The notes beneath the pieces were generated by a model. It saw only the letters and a list, made by a program, of their open reading frames with translations. It had not been told where the DNA came from and made no database searches. Source: Bugulina stolonifera (Eukaryota > Bryozoa > Gymnolaemata > Cheilostomatida > Bugulidae). From it: 64,000 bases of DNA. Shown here piece after piece: positions 35,627-47,700 of the stretch. Position 1 is the first letter of the stretch. The number at the start of each line of letters is the position of its first letter. The stretch covers positions 11,305,072-11,369,071 of the forward strand of contig OW285189.1 of assembly GCA_935421135.1 (NCBI GenBank). The letters run 5' to 3'. Position numbers and translations under genes: made by a program.

Positions 35627-36834
35627 CCTGTGATCCTATAGATTTATGTTGTTTGTCTGAATAACGATTGGTTTTTGAGTATCAGTGACAGTGCTAAACT
35701 GCTATGTTTTTGCAATATAAGTATTTTTGGTAACTTAGACTATGGTCTGCATGTATGAGTATATGGACAGGTCATTCCTTCCCTCTCCGTCCACTATTGC
35801 AGATTACATACGATAGCTGTGCACTGCTGCAATGTTGTTTGTATACATACAGTGATAAACAGTCTACTCCATTGATCGTAGCTGCACCTATAATATTGAT
35901 AGTGTATTTTCTTATACATTTATTATGCACTACAGTGATGTATTTTTCTATACAATTATTATGTAACACTACAACTTTAATTGCATATCTTTATACGTTA
36001 TTATGCACCGGATTTTAATAATCTTTGTCTGACTTGGTCAGGTTTTACCTGCATACTTCATGTTTTACTTGTATACTGTCTTGTTGTTCTTCGTTTCACA
36101 TCTCCATTTCCTTGCTCAAACTGTCTCCATCCCTCCATTCACTGTTTATTATTGGTACATTTAATGTATGTCATTTATATTCATTTATCCATTAAAATAC
36201 TGACTGTGATTTTGTGTCTAGTTTGCTTGGTCCTACTTTCTACATCCAATAATCCAACATACATGTAAGTCTTGACTCATTATTTTTGTTGTAATAATTT
36301 ATAGATCTATTTTTGCTCTCTTGGTTAATAACTAAAACTTTTGTCTATGCATTTCTCCATTTTATTGTACCAGAGTATTTGTATTAAATACAAATAAATT
36401 TATTAAAACAAGGTACAACTAAATTTTCAGTTCATCAAGCTTAGTGATATCTTTCTGCTTCAAATAATACTGACAATCCTAAAGGAATACCATTTCGCAG
36501 AGTGTTTTACTAAATTATCATAATCAGCCAATAATTTCTGAGTTCATGCAATCAAGAAAAACAGCATTTTATGATAATTACTATTAGACTCTCCAACAAA
36601 CAAGTATGTAGTCTGTAGTGTAAATACCTTACTGCTGCTATAGATACAATACTGTTGCTATAGTTACAATACTGTTGCTATAGTTACAATGCTGTTCTTA
36701 TAGTTACAATACTGTTGCTATAGATACAATACTGTTGCCATAGATACAATACTGCTGCTATAGCTAAAATACTGTTGCTATAGGTACAACACATTTGCTA
36801 TCCTAGTAGCTATATATTGTCACTTTCTTTTCAG
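35627..36834. other. Spacer between the QRICH2-like gene and the second module
   Basis: It holds the 3' UTR of the QRICH2-like gene, an AATAAA at about 36392, and the tandem repeat at 36630-36800. No clear separate promoter is visible for the downstream module. Confidence 0.45.
36630..36800 (+). repeat. 20-bp tandem repeat upstream of the second QRICH2-like module
   Basis: About eight units of ACTGTTGCTATAGTTACAAT with small changes, ending about 35 bp before the acceptor at 36834. Confidence 0.8.
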
Positions 36835-36841
36835 TGAACAA

Positions 36842-39250
36842 ATGTCAGGAACAAATGCTATCAACTTTGCTCGATCTCTAAACGAACAGAACATAGCTCA
36901 GTTACGCAAGAATAACCTGAGAGCTTACATGGTTCACTTTGGTCAAACTCTTGGCCCTAAAGTTTTCATCACTAGATCCAAGCAAAGGTAGTATTAAGTC
37001 TGCAACGCAACACTTGGTCCATTTCTGATGTTGTTTTGCTTGTGAAAAATTTAACTCATTTAGTCTCATGGCTGTATGTATTTGTATAAGTTACACTTTG
37101 TTTTTGCTAGCATTTCATAATATATTTATCATATGATTATAAATATTTCTAATTAATACTAGAATGGTCAACCCGGAGGTACCGGACCCATACTCAAAGC
37201 AGCGTCAGTGTGGCGGGAAACACACCGTCACCCAACAAATGGCATCACCCAGAACTCTCTACTCCAACAATATCGTTGGCAAAACTAAATGTCTCAGGTG
37301 CGTCGGATAAGTTGTATGCCGTATATTTAACATGATAAAGTGATATCAACATACACAACATGATTTGTACATGTTGGTATCATTGTGTCATGGAAATATG
37401 CGGACACATGGACAAACAACAATCAATTGCATAAGCAATTGCATAGTCTGATTCTATGTCCTGTAGGGTAACAGGTGGCACAATTAATTTTTACTATTTT
37501 ATGTATCTTTTCTTTTTCAGGGATTTGTTTCAGGAAGAGGAATTTGTTGCAGCAGGTGCCCTTGACAGAAGTGAGCAGGTACTCCATGGGGCTGATGGCA
37601 AGCCCTACAAAGGCCGCAGTGATGTCATAACATTTGATGAGAAACTTACTCAAGTCCTTCAGGTAACTGCTGTATAATCAGCATATAATGTAGCAGATGT
37701 TGTATTCAGTTTAACATGGGTAGTAAGTGGTGATGTGCAAGCACCTGCCTAGTTGAGTAATTGGTACATGTAAGAGAAGCTGGTATAAAGACATCAGAAC
37801 CAGGTGCTCATGTCATCTCACCTATCACATTGACTATAAACTATGAAATTTCATTCCAAGCTTTCAGATATCGATTATTATGAATGTACAATATATTGTT
37901 ACATTAAATACATATATATTATAATGCAATTTGTACATACAATATTATCACTGAAGTTGTTATCTCTCTTGTCTCTTTGAGTAATAAGAGAGATGACAAC
38001 TTCTGCTGAAGACTAATGACCGTATCAATACTGAATTGCTTTACAATGCACTAGATGTACATATTTCTATACATAATACACTACCATGGGAGGTTAACAC
38101 TTCCATTTATCTAGGACCATCAACACTGTCTGCTCTATCAGTCTCTAACCCCCTTCCCTCAATGTATGTTATCAAATAGGTACATGCTTTGGTATAAATA
38201 TTTTCACAGAGTTAAATGAATGGATATTATTTGCAGGATAAAAGTGAGATGGGTGCAGCGTCAAGCGATGAGTCCAAAAGGGCTACCAAATCTGCTAGTC
38301 GTTTGAAAGGTAGAAATTATCATAATCTAAAACTAGTTGTGCACAGGTCTAACTTTATATGTGTGCATATGTATATATTATATAATGTCACAGGTCTAAC
38401 TTTATATGTGTGCATATGTATATATTATATAATGTCATAGGTCTAACTTGATATGTGTGCATATGTATATATTATATAATGTCACAGGTCTAACTTGATA
38501 TGTGTGCATATGTATATATTATATAATGTCACAGGTCTAACTTGATATGTGTGCATATGTATATATTATATAATGTCACAGGTCTAACTTGATATGTGTG
38601 CATATGTATATATTATATAATGTCACAGGTCTAACTTGATATGTGTGCATATGTATATATTATATAATGTCACAGTCGTATTTATTTTGCAAATGGCCAG
38701 TAATAGTACGTACATGTAGCTTATTGTATATGTACACAGTGCATATTATGTTGTACATGATACCATTTTCATGATTGTAATAGTATATTGTTAATTTTAT
38801 GTATCATATTTGTTGATGTTATTATATAGGCCTATACGAGTAGCCTATGTACCATGTTCAAGCTACAAGTAGCTGATACACAATTTATACATGTTTGTGT
38901 ACTCCACTACAGTGACTACACTGTATTTCTCATGTCAACTTATTATACATGTGCATGTAGTGCATGTAGTACAACACGTTCATTTATACAACATGTATGT
39001 ATACTTGTAAAGGTGCATATGCACTTAGAGTGTACATGCATATCAGGCTCATGTGTTACAGTATATATATTAAGCCGACACTAATATTGTTGTATACGCG
39101 TGTACTTTAGAGAAATCAGCTGCCAATAACATCTCCACTAAACATTCAAAGAATTCTAAGGATTGGAATAACAACTCCTCGGCTAATCAGACAAATGATA
39201 ATAATGTTATTGATGATGATGCTATAATAGAACCATTGTATGATGAATGA
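36842..39250 (+). CDS. Second QRICH2-type C-terminal module, paralog or alternative terminus
   Basis: Five exons join in frame: 36835-36987 (first ATG at 36842), 37163-37297, 37521-37662, 38237-38309 and 39111-39250. From the ATG they encode 211 aa. The exon opens with T GAA CAA before the ATG and has a good acceptor (TTTTCAG), so it may continue from an upstream exon. The peptide contains YMVHFG, CGGKHTVT and GADGKPYKGRSD. These parallel, in the same order, an IHFG, a CGGSHT and a DGxxYKGRxD motif that I recall near the C-terminus of mammalian QRICH2, and the last two also occur in the gene just upstream. The C-terminal third is Asn/Ser/Asp-rich and low complexity. Either a partial tandem duplicate with its own promoter, or an alternative 3' end of the upstream gene. 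Confidence 0.75.
37953..38003. repeat. Short hairpin element, AGTTGTC family
   Basis: GAAGTTGTTATCTCTCTT and AAGAGAGATGACAACTTC are inverted at the two ends of a 51-bp element in an intron of the second QRICH2-like module. Confidence 0.75.
38344..38675 (+). repeat. 47-bp minisatellite, seven copies
   Basis: Seven nearly identical 47-bp units (CAGGTCTAACTTGATATGTG and following bases, ending ATAATGTCA) lie in the fourth intron of the second QRICH2-like module. The first two units have TTTATATG instead of TTGATATG; the others are almost invariant, showing recent expansion. Confidence 0.95.
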
Positions 39251-39936
39251 TGTACATGTAGTAATACTACACCAGCTGTTACCTCAAACCGTGTGACCAT
39301 ACATCACTACCAAGAATTTAATGAGTAACCGTGACTCAACAGATGTGAGAACTTAGGAAAACTATGATGAAGATTCAATTAGATTATATTATATAACATT
39401 ACACAATTAGACACAAATTAACAAATGAATATATTGATGATAGTAACATATGCATGTTGTATGTATTCACTTGTTTTTAATTGATAATAATAATAACAAT
39501 GGAAATATAAATATAACAGCAATTGTAGTGGTAACATAAATTGTACATGTGCACCCAAATCTATGATTAGGTCACTATGATTATGAACAGAAAATAGTAG
39601 AAGGTTTACAGCTGGAAAATTTTAATCCTTGTGAAGAAAGTTAAAAAATTAATTGGCTGTATAAACTTGTAAAAGGAAACCTCAACCTCTTGATATATAA
39701 TCCGTTTGAGAAACATGATGCACTCATTTAGATACAGATATTAAAGAGGTTAATAAAATATGAGTATCATTGAGACAACCAGAAGGAGTTATCAAATAAT
39801 ACCTCAATTAACTTTACTACAGCATCTCAAAAAATATACTTTACAAAATAACTGGATTGTAGGTAGTTTCATACTATAAATAAATAATTGCCAGCATTTT
39901 AAGGTTACATACATGTAGTTAAATTATAAGAAGGAA
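39251..39936. other. Shared 3' flank of two convergent genes
   Basis: It lies between the stop codons of the plus-strand QRICH2-like module and the minus-strand Arg/Ser-rich gene and should contain both 3' UTRs. The sequence is AT-rich and I see nothing else in it. Confidence 0.5.
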
Positions 39937-42742
39937 TCACCTGTAAGATCTGTACCTGGCATGTTGAAGCACCTGCACATCAGGTGATAGAGCACGTTGG
40001 TGATGGTGTCGACTTCTAGAATGTTCTCTAAATACTCGAGGTCGCTGATCATCACTGTCTTCACCACTGAAATTTGTAATAAGATAATATATACATATAT
40101 TGTGCAAAACAGTCTATAAGAGAACGACATGATAGTATACAGCATGTAGATCAATATTATTACTAAGAGGAGAGTGCACATAAAATATGTATCTTTATTT
40201 TTATTTACTTTATGTAGGGTGCCTGCTACCACTTGTAGGGTACCTGCTACAACTTGCAGGGTACCTGCTACAACTTCTATTTACGTTGCTACTGCGATGA
40301 TAGAATGTCGTTTTTACTCCAGCTGTCAACAATGTGAATAGTCATACAATTTCAAACCTACAGTATGAAGTCAAAAGGTGGAAATTGCAAAATTCGATGG
40401 AAGATGAGCTCTTTTAGTTTTTTTTTTGCTCTTTACAAGCTACATGTAGGTTCACAACAATAGCCACAAACAGTAGTAGTAAAGATGCCGACTAATAAAT
40501 ACTTGCAAGCATTAGATATCCTAAAACACTAACCTGTATCCGTTTCGAGTAACATAAGCTTTGTGTAACCTATTCCTCTGGCCTTCCACCTTGTATCTGT
40601 CATTCAACTGTGAAAAATAAATTTGATAAAAGTTTTACACACATGTGTTATGGTTAGGTTATCTATCCTCATTGCTATTCAAAAGCACACAAGGCCTGCC
40701 AGTGCCTTGTAGGAGTTATACTCTCTCTCTACCCATGCATACATCATAGTATTATAGTTACACAGCCATGTACTCATGGGTAAATAATAGATTTACGGAA
40801 ATTTCTAAGTTTGTCTGTCATCACAATTAGTACATTAGAAACATAGTAATGTATTGCGTGAACATAAATTTTACAGCTGAGAAATAACGCCCTACACCAG
40901 TATCTGTTATATACATGTCGATCTGGTACAATGTATATAGTCACTGACCACATGACTCGTGTACCTTATTAATAGAGTAAATTGGTTCATCACTATCGCT
41001 TGAGGACTCTGAACTGCTTGGTGTATGTGGTCTCGGGTCTTTTGCATCAGAGACTTGAGCCCGAGGAATACCTTTAGGTAAGGCAAACATATAACGATGC
41101 AATAACTCCTACTGTAGGAGAATAATATCAAATAGGGCATGGGGCTATAATAGGCTATCAATGATCTTATAATAATTATATTACATACTAGCTGGTATAT
41201 ATTAGCAAAAATAACCACTAAAATAAACTAATAGTATATCATACTATATGGTATGTACATTATAGTAGATGGCACTTGGGGCGATGAATTTAGGTCAAAT
41301 CGCCTCCGTTCTCATGTACCAATGTACCTAAAGTACATAAATATTCTGCACACATTCATGATATAGCATGTCATATAATATGTAATAATATTACATGCTA
41401 TATATTGCGTGATGTATTAGGCCCGAGTATGATTATATATTTACCGAAATTTATGAAATCCTCTTTGTGAAGCTGAGTAGCCTGGTCAACAGCTGAACTA
41501 TAATGGTAGACTCCATGTTTGTTTGGACTTCTCGAAGGTTTAACCAGCTTATCAAAATCCTCCCCTATATGTATCTCTCTGTACGTGTTGTTGACGAGGT
41601 CACGCGTCAGCCCATGATTCACCACTCCAGTTCTCCATGCAGTCCAGTGTTGTAGCGGATTGTCATAGTCAGACTGCTAATTAACAGAAAGTGCTACCTA
41701 CATGTAGTATTATATCTTTCAATCTATTTTACTGTGTACTACTTTTGATATTAATTTATCACTATTGGTGGCCAATGCTCACTAGCTGTGCTAACTTCAT
41801 TTATAAAAACATAGTTTGTATTCAGATGTACATGGTAGAAGAGGTCATTGTTCAAAGAGTAATTGTTTAGCTCTATGATTATGTTTTATTTATACAAAAA
41901 TAACTCACAGGTCTATAATTTACATAATTTACCTTTATCTTGCGTTGTGGAGATTTTTGTCGTCTCTTAGGTGACCTACTTCTTCTCTCTCTTGTGGGGA
42001 TTTGTCTCCTCTCTAAGGGTACAGGGTCATATATTGGAGGGTATCTACCATATTCACCTCTGTCCACTAGTACTGCCCCTGGTGGTCCAGGTGGTCCCAT
42101 ATGTACTGGTAGACCTCGTGGATCAAGAGGTCCCCGGAAGTCGGGAGGTCTAATAGCTCCTGGTACATTTGGGTAGTGCCCATAGTGACCATGTGGTGGT
42201 GGAATAGGGGCACCTGCTGCTGGTGTCAAGTATTCTGAAACTACAAAAGTGTTGATAGTTGAACAAACCTCTAACTAGTTGAACGGCTGTCTAAAAATCA
42301 CAGCTGGAAAGCGTATGCTTGGTAATTTTCAAATTAAAACTTGAACGTAACAAATCCCAATACTGCCCAGTTTCAAACCACTAGTTGCTAAATGTGTGTA
42401 TCATTATTATAAGCCTACCTATCCCATGATGTTACAAAGACACTCAACACTAATATTACATGATATTCATTTTGCTTTACCATTCATAAGGCTAGCCAAT
42501 ATTACTATCTAAAATACCACTTGCCCTTGAAAACCTCAAAATCCATTGCATAGTATCATTCCACTTTCTGACCCAATGAACACCAATAAATACATCTGAT
42601 ATACAACTACATGTATTTTGTTCTATTTTTAAGCACAATAAAATGAATAAAATTATCTACATGTAAAAATATAACTTGTAGTATTAAGTCCCACCTATAT
42701 ATAATAATATATTAGATAACACTTACCTGGTTGGCCCCACAT
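39937..42742 (-). CDS. Uncharacterised Pro/Gly- and Arg/Ser-rich protein
   Basis: Six minus-strand exons join in frame into 285 aa: 42727-42742 (MWGQP), 41933-42234, 41445-41673, 40965-41071, 40534-40607 and 39937-40066 with stop. Frame continuity holds across all five junctions; one donor (GTACAC at 40964) is weak. I do not recognise the protein. Exon 2 encodes a Pro/Gly/Tyr/His-rich segment followed by basic RERRSRSPKRRQKSPQRK. Exon 3 encodes the most folded-looking part (HWTAWRTGVVNHGLTRDLVN, then TYREIHIGEDFDKL). Exon 4 encodes PHTPSSSESSSDSDEP. The last exon is Arg/His/Ser-rich (SRSRHHHQR). There is no signal peptide or membrane segment. The composition suggests a nuclear RNA-associated or SR-like protein, which is inference from composition only. 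It converges on the gene ending at 39250. Confidence 0.75.
40214..40277. repeat. 24-bp tandem repeat, about 2.5 copies
   Basis: GTAGGGTACCTGCTACAACT recurs with small changes, in the last intron of the minus-strand gene. Confidence 0.7.
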
Positions 42743-44470
42743 GATCTACTTCCTTCTCCTATCCTTATTCTGTACAATCTGCTGCCACACCTATTCTGAA
42801 GAAAGTCTGACTCAACTATAAGTATATACGCAGGTAGTAAGCAACTAAACTCTACACCGCAGGTAAAACAAGCTATTACTATTATACTAAACTATACAGT
42901 CTAATAACCTTTTGTGTTTATACAAAGCTTAATACTCTCTCTATTGTACTAAATCAATACAAGTATACTTTATATTATATAGCTGATTCAGTGGGTACAC
43001 TACATGCTATATAGTATATACTACTACACTGTCTACATATTATATACCTACACCCAGTCATGGTCACAGTGTAAAATGACTTGCTCCTTGGTTGAACCTT
43101 GTGATAGTTTATACATACACCTCTAAGTACATAATATACATGATTTTTTTATAATGTACTCCTATATTTATCAGGCTTATTAACTCTGGTATGTTCCAAT
43201 ATTAAATAGATTGTAGAGATATCCTTATTCCTATCTCTATACTCATTAGGGGCATGTAAACATCAAACAGAGAAGTGACTTGCAAATCCTTGGAAAACAC
43301 AAGACTAGAACATTTACTTAGTGTTTTCGTCACATAAAGGGTGTGATAGAAAAATGTTGTAAAACTCACGGTCTGTTGCATAAAAACTTTGCAGGTATAT
43401 TATAATACAGGTACATGTATGTAAATGCACAAACTAAGGTATGTTGTTTTCCCGATGGAGTTGTCTTCTCTCTACTAGCTATGATATGAGCAGACAATTA
43501 CAGTAACTACTCATGAAATGCCTACATGTACATGTACATGTACATGTACATGTATCTTTTAGACAAACAACCTACCTACACGTACACGTACAATGTACTG
43601 TACATGCATGTACAGTACATTGTATGCGTATGTACATACATGTATATGCACGTATGTATGTACTGTACATGTAAATTGCACATTAGTGCGAGAAACCTGA
43701 ATGTGCCGATGAGCTAGGGATGGGTTCCTCCAAACTAGCAAAATCCCAGGTTGCCAGCAATTTCTGCCTAGGCCGAGCAGCCATCTTGAGAAGATGCTAT
43801 GACGTTTTGTGACACTAGCTTGAGTGGTTATTCCTCATACCGTTAGTAATTGTCTGCTCATGTGAACACCTGTTAGTAATTGCCTGCTCATGTCAGTATC
43901 TGTAATCAAATGGATAAAAATAATATGAACAAACCATAGCCAATAATAAAATATCTAATCATAGGTAGTCAATGTAAACAGTTGATCAAACCACTATAAG
44001 TATAACATTACTCTTCTATTTACACTCTCATAGTCTGTAGATGTATTATCTATATGTTACTAATTATTACATAACCAATTTGGTGAACGTGTTTCACTAT
44101 ATTGAACAAATTATTATTGCAATCCCAATGTTGATTTGAAAGTTTTTTGTATTAATATTTCCATTTTATGTATGTATGCAGCTAATTAATTTTGTAAAAG
44201 AATAAACAAAATAGGTGCTCTCTAATCTTATCTTTAGATTAATATTTTTAATCAAATAACAGGAATGGCTCTGCCAGGCTTTGTAAAGGGGTGCATTCTA
44301 AGGCCTATATTTATTCGACTTCAATATTGTGTCTGATAATCAAGTTATTCAGAGTACATGTATATATACACTTGTAGATGTATATTCTATGATAATGCTA
44401 TAATATACGACACATACTTTGTATAATAAACAAGTAATGTAGTTGAACTTGTCATCTTTACTAATTATTG
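42743..44470. other. Divergent intergenic region
   Basis: It separates the minus-strand Arg/Ser-rich gene from the plus-strand Ig gene and must hold the promoter of the former. It includes CATGTA repeats and a 36-nt palindrome at 43523-43680. I see no further exons. Confidence 0.45.
43523..43680. repeat. CATGTA repeats and a 36-nt perfect palindrome
   Basis: Five tandem ACATGT units (43523-43553) are followed by a perfect palindrome at 43589-43624 (core GTACTGTACATGCATGTAC) and further TGTACATACATGTA words. Open frames of Met-Tyr repeats here are simple-sequence artefacts. Confidence 0.85.
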
Positions 44471-44541
44471 ACTCAGGCAATTATCATTATGACTTCCTTA
44501 CTCCACTAAGCTGATAAAAGCTAACAGCCTTCATCAGCTTA

Positions 44542-44547
44542 TATAAA
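44542..44547 (+). promoter_or_regulatory. TATA box of Ig gene 1
   Basis: CTTATATAAAGCCCCTTAC lies about 235 bp before the start codon. The matching place before Ig gene 2 (57987-57992) has TGTATAAACTCCCTTAC, and both are followed by a conserved ACCCCTGAGGCTATGCA-like block and CCTTCATTCAGCAGGTGGTT. The TATA box is thus retained in both copies. Confidence 0.6.
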
Positions 44548-44776
44548 GCCCCTTACCAGCTGGTGGACCCTGAGGCTATGCAATCATCTGCTTACTTATC
44601 ATTATTTTATCTTCTATTAATCTGCTGCCTCATTGTAATGGTCAGTGTAATTATACAGTAGTTGGTGGGAAACTGCCTGCTGCCATTCTACAACGCTACC
44701 CTCTACCCAATATCCTTCATTCAGCAGGTGGTTGTAATGCTGGCAGGTTGTCAAAGTGCTTCTTCTGTATTATACA

Positions 44777-47700
44777 ATGGATATAGTAGTAACATTAGCT
44801 GCAGTACTACTCTCTTGCTCACAGGCTGGTAAGTCTAACATTTATATATTCTCATTTACATGTACATGTTTAGCTCCTGTTTGGCAAATTCTCAAGGAAT
44901 AGTTTTTAAAATATGTCAGTCTGCAGCATGTTGAAAGAGGGACCTTCAACTTTCAACGTTAACACATTAGGCATATTTCTGTCCTTCATTTTAGTTTTAT
45001 TACATGAAAATAATACATATGTACATACATATCATATTTTATCTTATTGTTCAACAACTAATTTAGCAAATTGTTTTGGAGAAGTAGTTCATCATGTGAC
45101 TGTCCTTCGTTTACTGACCGACGCTCTAAAAATGTCAATAAAGAGGTTGACTGACATGGTGTCATCACACCTCGGGCCCTGGAGGTACTGTTACAATTAA
45201 ATTAGTAAAGATTTGTGTCAGTTCAGTAATAGCCTGTGTTACAACAGCTCATCTGGTATTTATCTTGTTTCTTACAGGCATCTGAAAATTTCCAATGACC
45301 ATAGTATAGATTATTGTTATAATTTGCAGTGTGCAAGAGAGTAGTAATTACTAAGTGACTATCACAATGTGTGAACTTAGATTCACTAAATTATCCACAT
45401 AATATATTATTGCAATTACTGTATTGGTTATAACTTGGACAACAAACCTCCCACTCAGCTTTGATAAGTATTCTGATTCCGCAGTAGTCGTAGTAATCAA
45501 GGTAGTCACGGTAGTCGGTAAATTGGTTTCTCTCCATTCATGTTGTTAATGTAAGAAGTGAGAACCTCTGATAGTAGACATCTGTGGTAAAGTAGGTAGA
45601 ATATAGAAACATGATAGTCAAGGGGTTGTTGGTGTTTCTACACTTTACCGGGTGTGCCGGTATATCTCCTGACTTCATATTTGGTAAGACAATTCTACTC
45701 CGTCAGTCAGTCTGGGGTGTTACACTGTATTTTATCTTGCACATGCGTATTGTCTGTCAACTATTACTTTTAATTTATTATTTTTAGTCAGCTATATTGA
45801 TGATGGTATGATTTTATAAATTATGGTTCATGTATTTTAAAGATCTACTTGTCTGAAAACTGAAATCAACTCTTTAAAAATTTATTTGTCAAATACCCGA
45901 GAGAGTTCACGTTAGAAACTAAGCACATACATGCATTATTTAAACTTTTTGACTTTTAATCTTGAAAAAATGCAATATAGCCCTACTACGTGCAGGTACA
46001 TGCATTGACACCTATGTAAGTTTGGAGCAAGTGAACATGCATGCAGATATGAAAATTTTACATAGAATATTTATAAATATATAAATATAAATAGGACATG
46101 TATATATTATTATATAAGCTGCGTTTTTGGTGCAATTCTGAAGGCCATAATATTAAAGGCGCTACAAAATTTATGTTTGATGCCAAAGTTATTAAACATT
46201 CTGGGCAATCCCAGAAAGCATTGAATTAAGTAAACAAGTCAATTTGGTAAGATCACTTCAGACTCTTTGCTATATTATATATTTCTATATATTATTATAT
46301 TTCTATATATTATACCATTTAAAGTTTAATAAGTTAAATTTGAAGCAGTGGCATCGACCTTGGATTCATTTTAATGTCAATTGTCAAATACCTTCTTCAC
46401 CGTTATAATGTATCCCTTCAAGGGAAATTCATTTTTTCATTATAATATATGAAATACATTAAAAATGGCAGTGACATCAAGTCAAGGAGTAATGAGCTGT
46501 GGCTATGCTGTACAGATAAATTAATTGGATGTGCAGTCGCTGCCATTGCTGCCGTACGTTGAATGAAAGTCAGTTAGAATACAATGTCTTTTGTTTTACT
46601 TTTAGCTTTCACAGTAAGTGTAGGAGTAGTGGATCTAAACGTGACGGCATTAAAGGGACAGGACGCAAAGCTGCCTTGTTCCATAGATTCTCTACAAGAA
46701 AATGTATCGGTAAGATTTCACCTTACATGTGCAAATGTGCCATTTTCCAGTTTGTCCTACTAATTACCAACTGGCAGCAGCAGCAATCCATATAGTATGG
46801 ATTCTGAATATATTCAACTGGTGGTCTTTGAACTACATTTCAACTTGTACAACTGCTACTAATGCAGCATGCACTATCATCAGTTGTATTGTATAAACAA
46901 TATACATACTTGTGTGATTTATAATAACATATTTACAAAAAACTACAATAATCGTGAAACTTTAAAATTGGAGAAGTTCTCTAAACAATAATCTATGACA
47001 TGTGTAGGCTAAAGTTCATTGGCCAATAGTACAACCCATATTTAGTTCTCTGACAGAGAAAGAGATTAACTTATTCTTTCTATGCTACAGGCGTTTTCTT
47101 TCTACGCACACATAGACTATATGCATTTGTATGCCTATGATGTCAACTCTAGTCATACCTGACTTGCAGAAGGCAAATACATCATGCATGTCAATGTTTG
47201 AACTCTGAAACCCACCCAGAATGATGAAAGCATTCTCCATATTGTGTAATTAATAACTAGTTACATAGTACTTGCTCATCTACACAATATACACAGTAGC
47301 TACATTTTGCTGTGACAGGGCCCCTAGACCTCTCTCATATCTTCGCGCTGTGATTGTGATATTTGTGTAACTCTTTTACTAGCGAGGGTGGACAGTAAGC
47401 AGGCAGGTTTGTTCGGAATTGTCTACTCCACTACTATTTGTATCACTATTTCCTTCCAACGCCTCTGTCAGCCGACTTTGTCTAATATAATATTGTAATC
47501 TCCATATCTCACAATAGTATCTGTATGTGGAGAAGCTGGTCTATATATTACCTGCTGTATGTGTTCACTTCCTGTTAAATACGTATTCTTTAGTAGAATC
47601 TACAGGTGTCATCTCTAGGCCTACATGTATATTATTCCATTTAGGCCATTTTATGTAGTGAACCTTATTCCATTGAGGCCATACTGTGTAGTGAACCTTA

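Noticed and set aside
39924..40232. Minus-strand 102-aa open frame ending in GTDLTGDSFL
   Set aside because: The last exon of the minus-strand gene uses a different frame here: joining 40534 to 40066 in phase gives SGEDSDDQRP and so on, ending at 39937.
43526..43741. Met-Tyr-rich open frames
   Set aside because: They are translations of the CATGTA simple repeats and palindrome.
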